From positions 434,001 through 498,000 of the forward strand of contig CAWBMS010000008.1 in assembly GCA_963790045.1 (NCBI GenBank): 64,000 nucleotides of DNA. The letters run 5' to 3'. Each line of letters begins with the position of its first letter. Within the stretch, counting starts at the first letter, position 1. A model generated the notes under the pieces. It saw only the letters and a list, made by a program, of their open reading frames with translations. It was not told the DNA's origin and did no database searches. Made by a program: the position numbers and the translations under genes. This stretch comes from DATKMP01 sp963790045 (GTDB lineage: Bacteria > Bacteroidota > Ignavibacteria > UBA10030). Positions 46,276 to 56,391 of the stretch are shown here, one piece after another.

Positions 46276-47354
46276 TCATCTGCTTGCGGCGCAGATAGTC
46301 CACAATTTCTTTTACATCCTGTGAGCGATCTTTTTTGCAAATCAACACCGCATCGTCTGTCGTTACGACAATCAAATCATCCACGCCGATGAGTCCGACA
46401 GCACGGCCGCCTGCATCGACGTAGGTATTCGTTGCATCCTTGGCAATCACGGTTCCGCGAAACGCATTGCCATCGGCATCTGCCGGCGTCAATCGTACGA
46501 CCTCATCCCACGAACCGACGTCGCTCCAACCAAAATCGCCTTTTGCCACAAATACGTTCTCTGCTTTTTCCATCACACCATAATCGATCGACACACCACG
46601 AATAACGCCGTACACACGTTCCAGCATTGGCTGGTATTTTTCCTGTACCGAGAACCGGCAAGAGTTTTGCCAATTGCTTATGTATTTCTGGAAGATGTTG
46701 TTCAATTTCTTTGAGCACAACACGCGCTTTCCAGATAAACATGCCGCTGTTCCAAACAAAATCGCCGCTGTCGATAAATTTATGGGCCGTTTCTAAGTTC
46801 GGTTTTTCTGCAAATGTTTTTACGCGATAGACAGCATCTTGATAGTACGGATTTTGATTCGGTGAATCGTCAAACTGGATGTACCCATAACCGGTTTCGG
46901 GATGCGTCGGTTGAATTCCAATCGTGACCAATGCATCACGCGTCGAAGCGACGTTGATACTCACACGAAGCACGCGTAAAAATTCTTCCGGTTTCCGAAT
47001 CAGGTGATCTGCCGGTAAAACGACCATGATCGCTTCGGGATCGCGATGGGCAATCCACTGCGCGGCAAGCGCAATGCATGGCGCCGTATTTCTGCCCACC
47101 GGTTCTACTAAAATATTTTCTTTCGGCAACTGAGGAAGCTGCTGCTGAATGATTTGCTGTTGGAGTTTATTCGTGACAACCAACGTTTGTTCGGGCGGAA
47201 CTAACAATTGAATACGCGCGACGGTATTAGAGATCATCGATCCAGAGCCGACAATTTCCAATACTTGTTTCGGAGATTTTTCCCTGCTGCGCGGCCAAAA
47301 TCTCGTACCTGATCCTCCCGCCATGATGACGGCATAAATTTTTTGTGTACTCAT
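46262..47354 (-). CDS. manC: mannose-1-phosphate guanylyltransferase (frameshifted)
   Basis: The enzyme makes GDP-mannose for polysaccharide synthesis. The start at 47354 gives MSTQKIYAVIMAGGSGTRFWPRSREKSPKQ, the nucleotidyl-transfer loop. NILVEPVGRNTAPCIALAA, VLPADHLI, GYGYIQFD and FAEKPNLETAHKFI follow. The frame breaks near 46637-46643 (TTTTTCC on the + strand, one base too many). The second part, EKYQPMLERVYGVIRGVSIDYGVMEKAENV, then GDFGWSDVGSWDEV, is the normal C-terminal half. Corrected length is about 364 residues, the short form without the isomerase domain. It is 4 bases after the gene at 47359. Confidence 0.9.
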
Positions 47355-47358
47355 CGGT

Positions 47359-48162
47359 TCACTCGAACATGGTTCTGAAATCCTGAAGGATTTCGATGGC
47401 GCCGTCCAAAATACCGGCACGATTACCTGAATCTGCTTGCTCCCATTGAGCAAATGGCCCCTGAATGTTGGAAATAATATTCATCACACGTATATCATCA
47501 ATTAATTCGTCGGCAACAACGTAATCTAAAAATTCCTGCAAGGGCTGGCAAAATGAACGGCACTCTTCCGGCGTGTTCGCATCAGCAAGAATATTTTTGC
47601 ATTCGGCAATAAGAGTATCTAATAAGCTTGACCGATCATCTGCACCGCTTTGGATTGCCTGCAGTACTTGATCCAACAGTGCAGAAAAACTCTTCACGGG
47701 CGAAGATGCTGCTGGAACTGCCATCGGCTGCTCTTGCACCGTATTACTGAAAGAAGTAAGATCGCCCCAAATAGAATCATTTTGCTTCGGTTCAGCAACA
47801 ACGGGAGAAGTTGTTGTTTGTTCTTGTGCTGGAAGAGTGAATTCAAAGGTAGGCGGAAGTGTCGGGGCAAGACCTTCACCAACGGCTTTTCGATATAATG
47901 AAAAAACCAACTCGTCTTCTTCCGGCGTCGAATCGTATTTCTCTGCATTACGTTCGACTTTTTCCGCCATCCAAATTAAACTCATTGCAAATTCAGAATA
48001 GTCCTTTACCGTATACAACCGGCGAAGTTCCTCCTGAAGATTGTTGGTCGATGCGAGGCGTTCTCGAATTTTATCGAGAGTCGTTTGATGCTCGTACGAA
48101 CTCAACTCCCATTTGGGAAGCCGATGGAGCATCGTGGTTAGAAACTCCTGTGATCGTGTCAT
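47359..48162 (-). CDS. protein of unknown function, alr-manC operon
   Basis: The 267-residue protein has no signal peptide or membrane segment. The N-terminal 95 residues are predicted helical (TLDKIRERLASTNNLQEELRRLYTVKDYSEFAMSLIWMAEKVERNAEKY). A Pro/Thr/Gln-rich linker follows, then a second helical domain (FSALLDQVLQAIQSGADDRSSLLDTLIAECKNIL) with an acidic C-terminus. No family was recognised. The start overlaps the alr stop by four bases and the stop lies 4 bases before manC, so it is cotranslated with cell-envelope genes. Confidence 0.65.
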   Translation of the reverse strand: MTRSQEFLTTMLHRLPKWELSSYEHQTTLDKIRERLASTNNLQEELRRLYTVKDYSEFAMSLIWMAEKVERNAEKYDSTPEEDELVFSLYRKAVGEGLAPTLPPTFEFTLPAQEQTTTSPVVAEPKQNDSIWGDLTSFSNTVQEQPMAVPAASSPVKSFSALLDQVLQAIQSGADDRSSLLDTLIAECKNILADANTPEECRSFCQPLQEFLDYVVADELIDDIRVMNIISNIQGPFAQWEQADSGNRAGILDGAIEILQDFRTMFE

Positions 48163-49386
48163 AGTCCCTTATAGATTCGTGGAACACGCGCTGAGATTGC
48201 ACAACAAATTTCATACGGTATAGTACCAAGAATGTTGGCAAGCTGCAATGCTGTAATTTGGTTTTTCCCTTGTTTGCCGAAAATTACGACTTCATCGCCC
48301 ACATGAATATCGGCATCACCCACGTTCGCCATCATTTGATCCATACAAATCGAGCCGACTACCGGATATGCATTGCCGCCGATGAGCACATGGGTTTTGT
48401 TTGTCAAGAGACGAAAATAGCCGTCGGCATATCCAATCGGAATATTAGCAATCGTCGTGGGCTGCTGTGCAATAAATCGCCGGCCATAACTGACGCTGTC
48501 GCCTGCTTGAATCCGCTTCACCATCGACACGCGAGACTTTACCGCCATCGCCGGTTTCAGCGGAATACTTTCCGTTGTTTCATGTGAAGGATAATGTCCG
48601 TACATCATCACGCCGGGACGCACCATCGAAAAATATGTTTCCGGCAAATCCAGAATCGTTGCACTGTTTGCACAATGAATCAATTCCGGTTCGATGCCGT
48701 TTTGAAAAAGAATTTCTAAAGCTCGATGAAAATCCGATAATTGTTTTTTGGAAAATGTTTTATCGGTTTCATCGGCAGTAGCAAAATGCGTAAAGACGCC
48801 TTTGATTTCGATTCGCTGGAAACGTGAAAGCGTTTTGAGAAAGTTCGGCAACTCATGGACCGTTACACCGAGACGGCTCATGCCTGTATCGATTTTCAGA
48901 TGCACCGGAATGGTCTTCTTCCGCTTCTGCCCAACATCATTCAGCCACTTGCTTTCATTGATTGTCGAAATCGTCGGTTCGATTTGATAATCGAAGAACA
49001 ATTCGATTTGCCGTTTAGAAGGAAGAGCAAACGCATGAATCGGCGCTTTCACACCTGCTTCGCGGATTTGTATGCCTTCTTCAGGAAACGCGACGCCGAG
49101 ATAATCGGCATGGCGGTGTTGAATAACAAACTTGGAAACTTGCTGAATGCCATGCCCGTCACACATTCGCTTTGACAACCGCTAAAATCTTGACGCCTTT
49201 ACCGATTCGTTTCCGAATGCCTCGCAGATTGAATGCAATAGCATTGAGATCAATTTCTGCAAATGTCGATTGCGTCGGCCGCTGCAAAGATGAAAATGTT
49301 TTGGTAGATGTTGGGTTCAAAACTCTTGGCAAGAATATCTTGCCTCGTACGTGAACATGAAAAAATAGAAAGAACCCGAAGCCCAC
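48159..49386 (-). CDS. alr: alanine racemase (frameshifted)
   Basis: Alr is the PLP enzyme that makes D-alanine for peptidoglycan. The N-terminal part has FAEIDLNAIAFNLRGIRKRIGKGVKILAVVKANV, with the PLP lysine in VVKAN. An extra base near 49160 (GTGTGACGG instead of GTGTACGG) breaks the frame exactly before the conserved YGHG. The rest, HADYLGVAFPEEGIQIREAG, LKIDTGMSRLGV, the catalytic Tyr in SYGRRF and VVGSICMDQMMANVG, is intact to 48159. The true start is unsure: 49386 falls inside the atpC terminator hairpin, so a TTG at about 49330-49285 is more likely. An intact gene is expected, since D-alanine is normally essential. Confidence 0.88.
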
Positions 49387-49402
49387 ACAAGTGTGGACTT
49401 CA
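49361..49402 (-). terminator. intrinsic terminator after atpC
   Basis: On the minus strand GAAGTCCACAC-TT-GTGTGGGCTTC (49379-49402) forms a strong hairpin with one G-T pair, followed by GGGTTCTTTCTATTTTTTC. It begins a few bases after the atpC stop. It overlaps the most upstream possible start of alr, which argues that alr starts further down. Confidence 0.8.
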
Positions 49403-49405
49403 CGG

Positions 49406-49816
49406 TCATTTTAGTTCTGCAATGTGTAATCGATTTTGCGCTCGCTGTAACGCCAACGTTGCACGTGCAGCATCAAGTGTTGCTTCTTTTTCTTCGAGAC
49501 GTTTTTTCGCGCGTGTGCCTGCCGACTTCGCACGTTCAATATCAATTTCATCTGCACGCTCGGCAGTCTCTGCTAACAACACGAGAGTATTGTCATGCAC
49601 TTCTACAAAACCACCTGATGTCGCAAAGTGAAATTCTTTCCCTGACACATCCGTTAGTTTTACTTCACCGACTTTGATTGACGAAAGAAGTGCAGCGTGA
49701 TTTTTCAAAACTTGAAAACCGCCGACAACACCCGGCGCACTAAAGCTCGTCACTTCGCCTTTATACACAACGCGGCGCGGTGTAATGATTTCAAGATAAA
49801 ATGATTTTTCTGTCAT
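49406..49816 (-). CDS. atpC: ATP synthase F1 epsilon subunit
   Basis: The 136-residue protein is the central-stalk subunit. It shows FYLEIITPRRVVYKGEVTSFSAPGVVGGFQVLKNHAALLSSIKVGEV, then FVEVHDNTLVLLAETAERADEIDIERA and a C-terminal two-helix region rich in Ala, Lys and Arg. It directly follows atpD (2-base gap). Only beta and epsilon are here, so the rest of the ATP synthase is elsewhere, as in several Bacteroidota and Chlorobi relatives. Confidence 0.95.
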   Translation of the reverse strand: MTEKSFYLEIITPRRVVYKGEVTSFSAPGVVGGFQVLKNHAALLSSIKVGEVKLTDVSGKEFHFATSGGFVEVHDNTLVLLAETAERADEIDIERAKSAGTRAKKRLEEKEATLDAARATLALQRAQNRLHIAELK

Positions 49817-49818
49817 AA

Positions 49819-51224
49819 TTACGCTTGAAGTTTTTTCGCTTTTTCTACTGCTTCCTCAATAGTTCCCACCATCAAGAATGCATTTTCCGGCAAATCATCA
49901 TATTGGCCTTCGACAATGCCTTTGAAACCGCGAATCGTATCTTCGACTTTCACATATCTGCCTTCTTGGCCTGTGAACTGCTCTGCCACAAAGAATGGCT
50001 GCGATAAAAATCGTTCGATTTTTCGTGCGCGCGTTACCGTTAATTTGTCTTCGTCGGATAACTCATCCATACCAAGAATGCTGATAATATCCTGCAAGTC
50101 TTTGTAGGTTTGAAGAATTTCTTTCACGCGGCGTGCAACATTATAATGCTCTTCACCAACCACCAACGGATCAAGGATACGTGATGTCGAATCCAATGGA
50201 TCGACTGCAGGATAAATTCCTTTTTCCACAATTTGGCGGCTCAACACGGTTGTCGCATCTAAGTGTGAGAATGTTGTCGCCGGCGCAGGATCGGTCAAGT
50301 CATCTGCAGGGACATAAATTGCCTGCACGGAAGTGATGGATCCTTTTTCGTCGAAGTGATGCGCTCTTGCAACTCGCCCATTTCGGTGGACAATGTCGGC
50401 TGGTAACCGACTGCCGACGGCATGCGTCCGAGCAACGCGGAGACTTCAGAACCTGCTTGTACAAAGCGGAAAATATTATCCACGAATAGCAAAACATCTT
50501 TTCCTTCGTCATCGCGGAAATATTCTGCCATCGTCAACGCTGTCAACGCAACACGCTGGCGTGCACCCGGCGGTTCGTTCATCTGTCCGAACACCAATGC
50601 GGTTTTCGGCAGCACACCGGATTCTTTCATTTCCAACCACAGGTCGTTTCCTTCCCGTGTGCGCTCGCCAACTCCGGCAAATACCGAATATCCGCCGTGA
50701 TGCTTGGCAATGTTATGAATCAATTCTTGAATGATAACAGTTTTGCCTACACCGGCGCCGCCAAACAAACCGGTCTTTCCGCCTTTGGTGTACGGTTCGA
50801 GCAAGTCAACAACTTTAATTCCTGTTTCGAACATCTCTTTTTTCGTTGCAAGCTCATCAAACTTTGGCGCAGAACGGTGAATCGGATATACCTTTTTTGC
50901 TTTTATTTCCGGCAAGCCATCAATACCGTGACCGGTGACATTAATAAGCCGGCCCAATACTTCAGAACCTACAGGCACACTAATGGACGCTTCGGTATCG
51001 ATTGCTTTCATACCTCTGGTCAAACCATCGGTTGAATCCATTGCCACTGTTCGCACCCGGTCTTCGCCGAGTTGTTGCTGCACTTCACAAATTAATTCTT
51101 CATCTGCACCTTCCGCATTTTTTCTGGGAATGCGAACAGCATGCATAATCTCTGGTAATTTTCCGCCAGAGAAATCAATATCTATTACCGGTCCAATAAT
51201 TTGGACGATTTTTCCTTCGTTCAT
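49819..51224 (-). CDS. atpD: ATP synthase F1 beta subunit (frameshifted)
   Basis: The start at 51224 (MNEGKIVQIIGPVIDIDFSG) is chosen over an in-frame codon at 51296 because it matches the family and has a GAAAGG site. Catalytic motifs are GLFGGAGVGKTV (P-loop), GERTREGNDLW and LLFVDNIFRFVQAGSEVSALLGRMPSAVGYQPTL. The frame breaks at 50344-50348 (T5 on the + strand; one base missing): TSTKK should continue GSITSVQAIYVPADDLTDPAPATTF. The second part is complete to the stop at 49819. Joined length is about 469 residues, normal. An essential catalytic subunit is unlikely to be a pseudogene, so this is strong evidence for sequence error. Confidence 0.95.
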
Positions 51225-51305
51225 AAATACCTTTCGAGACTTTATACTTCTTCTTCCATATTTATATAAAGTATGAAAAGAAGCCCCCACAATCAATATT
51301 ATTTT

Positions 51306-51866
51306 TCAATGAAAAATATGTGAGACAACAAGATGGCCGCCGATTAAAACCAACAGTATCCCGCCGACAATCGATGCGGTTTTACCGATGCGGCCGGAAA
51401 GTTTTTGACCGAGACGAATTCCCAGAAACGATGTGCCGCCGGTAATCACACCAATCACCACTGCCGGATACCAAATCGAAATATTTAATAATGCTAAACT
51501 GAAACCGACAGCAAGCGCATCGATACTGGTAGCAATAGATAGCATCACTAACAGCATGCCGCGGCTCGGATCGCGTCCTTGGTGAATCGATTCGTTCTTC
51601 AATCCGCTTTGAATCATTCTTGCGCCAACCCACGAAAGCAAAACAAACGCAATCCAATGATCGTATGCTTCCACCCACCGCGCCACTTCAAGTCCTGCCA
51701 GCCAACCAAGCACCGGCATAAAGAATTGAAATAATCCAAAATGGAAAGAGAGGCGAACCATTGAACGCCGTTCATCCGGTAAGCCCGACGCACCTGCACC
51801 AACCGATACTGCAAAAGCATCAGCGGCAAGTCCAAAGGCGATGATTACTATTTCGAGAAACGACAT
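51306..51866 (-). CDS. mntP: manganese efflux pump MntP
   Basis: The 186-residue membrane protein has six hydrophobic segments in two repeats. The conserved acidic residues lie in GLAADAFAVSVGAG and in IATSIDALAVGFSLAL, the MntP/YebN signature. Homologues export Mn(II). No manganese riboswitch (yybP-ykoY) was recognised in the short leader. It lies between atpD and cstA on the same strand. Confidence 0.9.
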   Translation of the reverse strand: MSFLEIVIIAFGLAADAFAVSVGAGASGLPDERRSMVRLSFHFGLFQFFMPVLGWLAGLEVARWVEAYDHWIAFVLLSWVGARMIQSGLKNESIHQGRDPSRGMLLVMLSIATSIDALAVGFSLALLNISIWYPAVVIGVITGGTSFLGIRLGQKLSGRIGKTASIVGGILLVLIGGHLVVSHIFH

Positions 51867-52090
51867 GGGGAATTACATAATTTGTGGTGAAGCTGACACT
51901 CTTTTGTTAAAGATAACCCAAAATAGAAAAACTTCTTGCGTGATGCAATTTCTCGGTTGAATAGTGTGTGAAAGTTAATGATACGCGATAATTGCGAACT
52001 CTATGTCCATGTGCTTCTTCAGAGACACAAATAAAAACTTTGGGCCACTGTATATTTTCCGCCTTTACATTAATCTGAAAGTTTCCGATT

Positions 52091-53909
52091 TCAACGGAAG
52101 GGTACTCGATGGCTGCGAACGACAGCAATCCACCGTGGTATGGCATCGCACAAAATAACAATCACACTTATCATAATAACAAGCGTCAGCACAAGATTGA
52201 TCGATCCCTGCAATATTGTTTGTTCATGAAATAATTGTGGATAATAAATATTGAAAACGTTTTCTACTCCTGCCATCAGCGTCGTAACAGTGATGAATGC
52301 CAGCGGCAGCACTGTGACCCACGCATAACGTGCACGGCCACGATTAATAATGAACGATGTTCCGATAGTGAGCGCCACCGCTGCCAGCAATTGATTTGCC
52401 GTGCCGAACATCGGCCAGATGGTGGCAACACTTCCGGAATAAATAAAATATCCCCACGCCGCAACGATCAACGCGCTGGTGATAAGATTGCCCGGCAGCC
52501 ATGTAGTTTGTGCAAACGGTTTATAAATTTTGCCGAATGATTCTTGCAGCACAAACCTGCCGATACGTGTGCCAGCATCGATGGTGGTAAGAATAAATAA
52601 TGCTTCAAACATAATCGCAAAATGATACCAGTACCGACATCAAACTGGTCAATCCGGGAATGTTAGAAAAAATTTGCGCCATGCCCACTGCAAGCGAAAC
52701 TGCGCCGCCTGTTCTGCCGATAATTTTTTCTCCTACCTCATGCGAAAGCTGCGCAATATTGGAATCGATAAATCCCATTGCATGCAACTGCGGTAGAACG
52801 GATTGGAATCTTTCTGCAGGAACGTTGATCATAAAATAATCGAGTGGCAACAGACTGCACGCGGCAATCAACGCAAGCACGCTGACAATTCCCTCGGAAA
52901 GCATTGCCCCGACCGTAATGAATTTGATCTGCGATTCCTGCATTAACATTTTCGGCGTTGTGCCGGAACTAACGAGCGCGTGAAATCCCGATACAGCACC
53001 GCATGCAATTGTAATAAAGAGATACGGAAATAATGTCCCTGGAATTATCGGCCCGCCGCCGTGAACAAACTGCGTGAATGCCGGCATTCTCATCGTGGGA
53101 GCAACCACGATAATTCCCGCTGCGAGCATTCCGATAACACTCAATTTCATGATGGAACTCAAATAATCACGCGGCGATAAGAGAAGCCAGACCGGAAGAA
53201 CAGACGCACAAAATCCGTACAGCATCAGCAAGATCGTCAATGTCTTGTGATCCAATGCAAACCATGAGGCAACCGAAGAATCGGGAATATTTTTTCCGTA
53301 GATCACTGCAAGTGTCAGCAGCACAATACCGGCAATCGTCGCTTCAGCAACTTTTCCTTTTCGTATTTTGAACATCCACAATCCCATCGCAAGTGCAATC
53401 GGAATCGTTGCCGCAATCGTGAATAATCCCCATGAGCTTTCGGTCAGTGCATTTACAACAACTAAGCCAAGCCCCGCCATCGCCACAATCAGGATGATGA
53501 CAACAGCAACCGATGCCGTTACGCCGCTGATGTTACTGATTTCCGCTTTAGCAATTTCTGCTAACGATTTGCCTTCGTGCCGTATCGAAGCGACAAGAAT
53601 AATCATGTCGTGTACAGCGCCTGCCATCACAGCGCCGACAACCATCCACACAAATCCGGGAAAATATCCGAATTGTGCTGCAAGCACCGGACCAACCAAT
53701 GGTCCCGCGCCTGCAATGGCGGCAAAGTGGTGCCCGAAGAGGATCCACTTATTCATCGGATAATAATTTTGTCCGTCGTACAGTCGGTGCGACGGTGTTG
53801 TGCGTGCGTCGTCGATGACGGCAACTTTTGCTGCGATAAAACTGAAATAGAATCGATATGCAAGCGCGAACACAGCGAGCGCAGCAATCAATAAGGGCAT
53901 TGCATTCAT
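52091..53909 (-). CDS. cstA: carbon starvation protein CstA, peptide/pyruvate transporter (frameshifted)
   Basis: The start at 53909 is chosen for its GGAG site; an in-frame codon at 53981 lacks one. The protein has many membrane helices and the family blocks GHHFAAIAGAGPLVGPVLAAQFGYFPGFVWMVVGAVMAGAVHDMIIL, SGFHALVSSGTTPKML and, after the break, MFEALFILTTIDAGTRIGRFVLQE and TIWPMFGTANQLLAA. The frame breaks at CC 52634-52635 (one base too many); corrected it reads MSYWYHFAIMFEAL. Joined length is about 605 residues. CstA family members import peptides or pyruvate. The gap 51867-52090 downstream holds no gene. Confidence 0.92.
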
Positions 53910-54008
53910 GTGAACTCCGTTCTCCCCTTTTGTCATTCTAAGATAACTAGAACAAAGTAAAATTTCAAAAGCAGGCAACAATCAAAAAAAATATTTTTGA
54001 AAAACCAG

Positions 54009-55508
54009 TTATACAACGGCGCGAAGATAATATACACCTTCGGAAGGAATCACGGCATCGAAGATTTCTTCGTTGTGCGAGATGATGAGTATTGCTTTCC
54101 CGTCTTTTTGTTTTTCTTGCAGGATGAAAAGAACGTTGGCGATGCTTTTAAAATCCAATCCGTTGAATGGTTCGTCTAAAATAAGAATATCTGTATCGAG
54201 CACAAGGCATCGCAGCAAATTCAATTTTTGTTTTTGTCCGCCGCTGAGATATTTAACTTTAGTCTTCAAAAATCTGTTTTGTAGATTACTGCCGAAGAGT
54301 TTGAGCATCATCGTTCGAATCTCTCCCGCATTCATTTTGATGGGAAGGCCGGAGAGCGTTCCTTCCACCGTCGAGTTTTGATTCAACGCTTCGTCCGCAT
54401 GCTGAAATGCCATCACTATGCGCTTGCCCCAGATTTGTTCTTCTTTATATTTCTTTACCGTCGTTTCCGAAAGCAAAACATTCTTCAACTGCAAATGCAA
54501 ATTCTTCGAAGGAACAAGCCCCATCATTGCTTTTGCAAAACTCGTTTTTCCGACTCCGCTCGCGGCTTTGAGATACGCCATGGCAAAAGGGAACAGTTCG
54601 AGTGAACAACTTTTTTTTCCTCCAATATCTTTTGATATTTCCAACCGCCTGTCGAAGACTTCCAACGAACTTGCAACGCGCAACACCGGACGATATGATG
54701 TTGCAGATTGTTCTGATCGTTTAAAATTTCGTTGTGCTTGCAGCCAGTTCAAGTAATCGTCTGGAACGAAGTCAACACAGCGCAAACCACTGCTTTCAAA
54801 CGATAATTCTTTGTAGGAAATATCGTTTCGTAAATCTGCGGCGTATTTTTCTACCGCGCTGATGGTTGAATAATCATGCGTAATCAACAACACGGTGAAC
54901 TTTTTCGATCTGAATTTCTCAAAGAGAAACGACAGGAAAATATTTCTGAAATGATCATCTAAACTTCCACTCGGTTCATCGAACACAAACAACGCCGTTT
55001 CATCGTTATCCTTTTGCTTTAAGAATAATTCTATTTTCAGAAACGCCATTACGAGCAAGAGCCGCTGTTTTTCTCCGCCGCTCGGGCGGTACGGCTTCGG
55101 ATAAATATTTAAAATGGTATCTACTATTTTTCGATCATCTGTTTCCCAGAGACGTCTTAAGATCGGATCGATCTGAACACCTGCCGCCTGCACTTCCTGA
55201 ATTTGTGCACGCAGCGTGAGCAGCGGATTGAAATGCGAAGACGGTTCTTGAAAAACAAAAAAACTGTTCTTCTGCAATTCCTGCACTTCTTTCCGTGTGC
55301 AATAGGTTTCGTATTGCTCGCCGTTGATCGTAACCGTCAGTTCTTCCGGGTGTAATATTCCATACAACGCTTTTGCGATAAGCGATTTCCCGATTCCCGA
55401 TTCGCCGAATAGAAATGTGATACAGTTTTCTTCCAACGGGAATTTTTCAATGGAAACTAACTGTCGACGTTGTTTTGTTATCGATATATTGTATGATCCG
55501 TTTTTCAT
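54009..55508 (-). CDS. ABC transporter ATPase with two fused nucleotide-binding domains (oligopeptide type)
   Basis: The 499-residue protein joins two ATPase domains, as in fused DppD-DppF-type proteins. Domain 1 has Walker A GESGIGKS (35-42), Q-loop FQEPSSHFNP (86-95), signature SGGEKQ (143-148), Walker B LFVFDEP and H-loop ITHD (209-212). Domain 2 has a Walker A KAASGVGKTS (314-323) in which the first Gly is replaced by Ala, signature LSGGQKQ (421-427), Walker B ILILDEP and ISHN. Spacing between Walker A and signature is unusually divergent from standard peptide transporters. It is the last gene of the operon, 6 bases after a permease. Confidence 0.87.
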   Translation of the reverse strand: MKNGSYNISITKQRRQLVSIEKFPLEENCITFLFGESGIGKSLIAKALYGILHPEELTVTINGEQYETYCTRKEVQELQKNSFFVFQEPSSHFNPLLTLRAQIQEVQAAGVQIDPILRRLWETDDRKIVDTILNIYPKPYRPSGGEKQRLLLVMAFLKIELFLKQKDNDETALFVFDEPSGSLDDHFRNIFLSFLFEKFRSKKFTVLLITHDYSTISAVEKYAADLRNDISYKELSFESSGLRCVDFVPDDYLNWLQAQRNFKRSEQSATSYRPVLRVASSLEVFDRRLEISKDIGGKKSCSLELFPFAMAYLKAASGVGKTSFAKAMMGLVPSKNLHLQLKNVLLSETTVKKYKEEQIWGKRIVMAFQHADEALNQNSTVEGTLSGLPIKMNAGEIRTMMLKLFGSNLQNRFLKTKVKYLSGGQKQKLNLLRCLVLDTDILILDEPFNGLDFKSIANVLFILQEKQKDGKAILIISHNEEIFDAVIPSEGVYYLRAVV

Positions 55509-55514
55509 ATCAGA

Positions 55515-56390
55515 TTAAAGATCGTATGAATGAATCAATCCATCCGCAATGTGATAGATGCAGAGCAGCGTGAAGACGATCAGTGCTGCCACGCTCACAC
55601 CTTGCAAATGTTGAAAGAACAAATGCGGCAGGTATGATGGATTGATGAGCGCGGAACCAACAGCAAGAATATCCTGCTTGCTGTCCAACTTTGCGAGCAA
55701 GCTGCCGAGCGAGACCGGATAATTGGTTAAACTGACTTCATTGGAAAGTCCGACCGAAATAATGAATCCGATGCTGCATTGCAGGAAGATTGAATCGCCG
55801 AACAGAGAAACCGACTTGTGCACAAGATGTGCCGAACTGCTCTTCCAAAGAATTTCCACATTGATAATCCTGCTTTCTTTCATCCCGCAGCATTGCATCG
55901 CATGGAAGTAATCCGATTTTTTAAAGTAAGCAATTCGTTCGCCGATCAGATCGATAATTTCAAGCGAACACAATGTCCCTATTACACACGCCATCCAGAA
56001 TATTTGTTCTGCGCCGGATTGCATTAGATCGTTTTCCATAAAAAAGTTGAGCGCAATATATCCGATAAGCAAACCGATGATTTGCGGAATTGAACGAATG
56101 AGATTGATTACGAAGAGAACCGGGAGAAAAAATAATTTCCTGTTACCGCTCTCGAGAAAATACAGCAACAGAGCCATTCCCCATCCCAATCCCAACGCTG
56201 CCGCAACTGCAATGACTGCCCCGCAGAATGTATTGAAGATCGCAGCTTGAAGAAGTTCGTACGACAGCGGATCGAGAAACAGTGCATCCCACATCCAAAC
56301 AGCAATCAGCCCCGCAAGCCAGAATATAAGCCAGCGAATTTCTTTTCGCTGCTGAAGCATTGTCCATATATTGTTCCATGGTGAAAACAT
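55515..56390 (-). CDS. ABC transporter permease 2
   Basis: The start at 56390 (MFSPWNNIWTML) is preferred because its ATG follows the stop of permease 1 by one base (TAATATG) with AGGA upstream; an in-frame ATG at 56438 lies inside permease 1. About six membrane segments are visible. The segment SDYFHAMQCCGMKESRIINVEILWKSS resembles the EAA loop that contacts the ATPase. The layout fits a DppC-like inner-membrane permease, but sequence identity to known ones is low. Confidence 0.75.
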   Translation of the reverse strand: MFSPWNNIWTMLQQRKEIRWLIFWLAGLIAVWMWDALFLDPLSYELLQAAIFNTFCGAVIAVAAALGLGWGMALLLYFLESGNRKLFFLPVLFVINLIRSIPQIIGLLIGYIALNFFMENDLMQSGAEQIFWMACVIGTLCSLEIIDLIGERIAYFKKSDYFHAMQCCGMKESRIINVEILWKSSSAHLVHKSVSLFGDSIFLQCSIGFIISVGLSNEVSLTNYPVSLGSLLAKLDSKQDILAVGSALINPSYLPHLFFQHLQGVSVAALIVFTLLCIYHIADGLIHSYDL

Positions 56391-56391
56391 A

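Noticed and set aside
51867..51906. Manganese riboswitch ahead of mntP
   Set aside because: The leader is short and none of the conserved yybP-ykoY loop sequences could be found.
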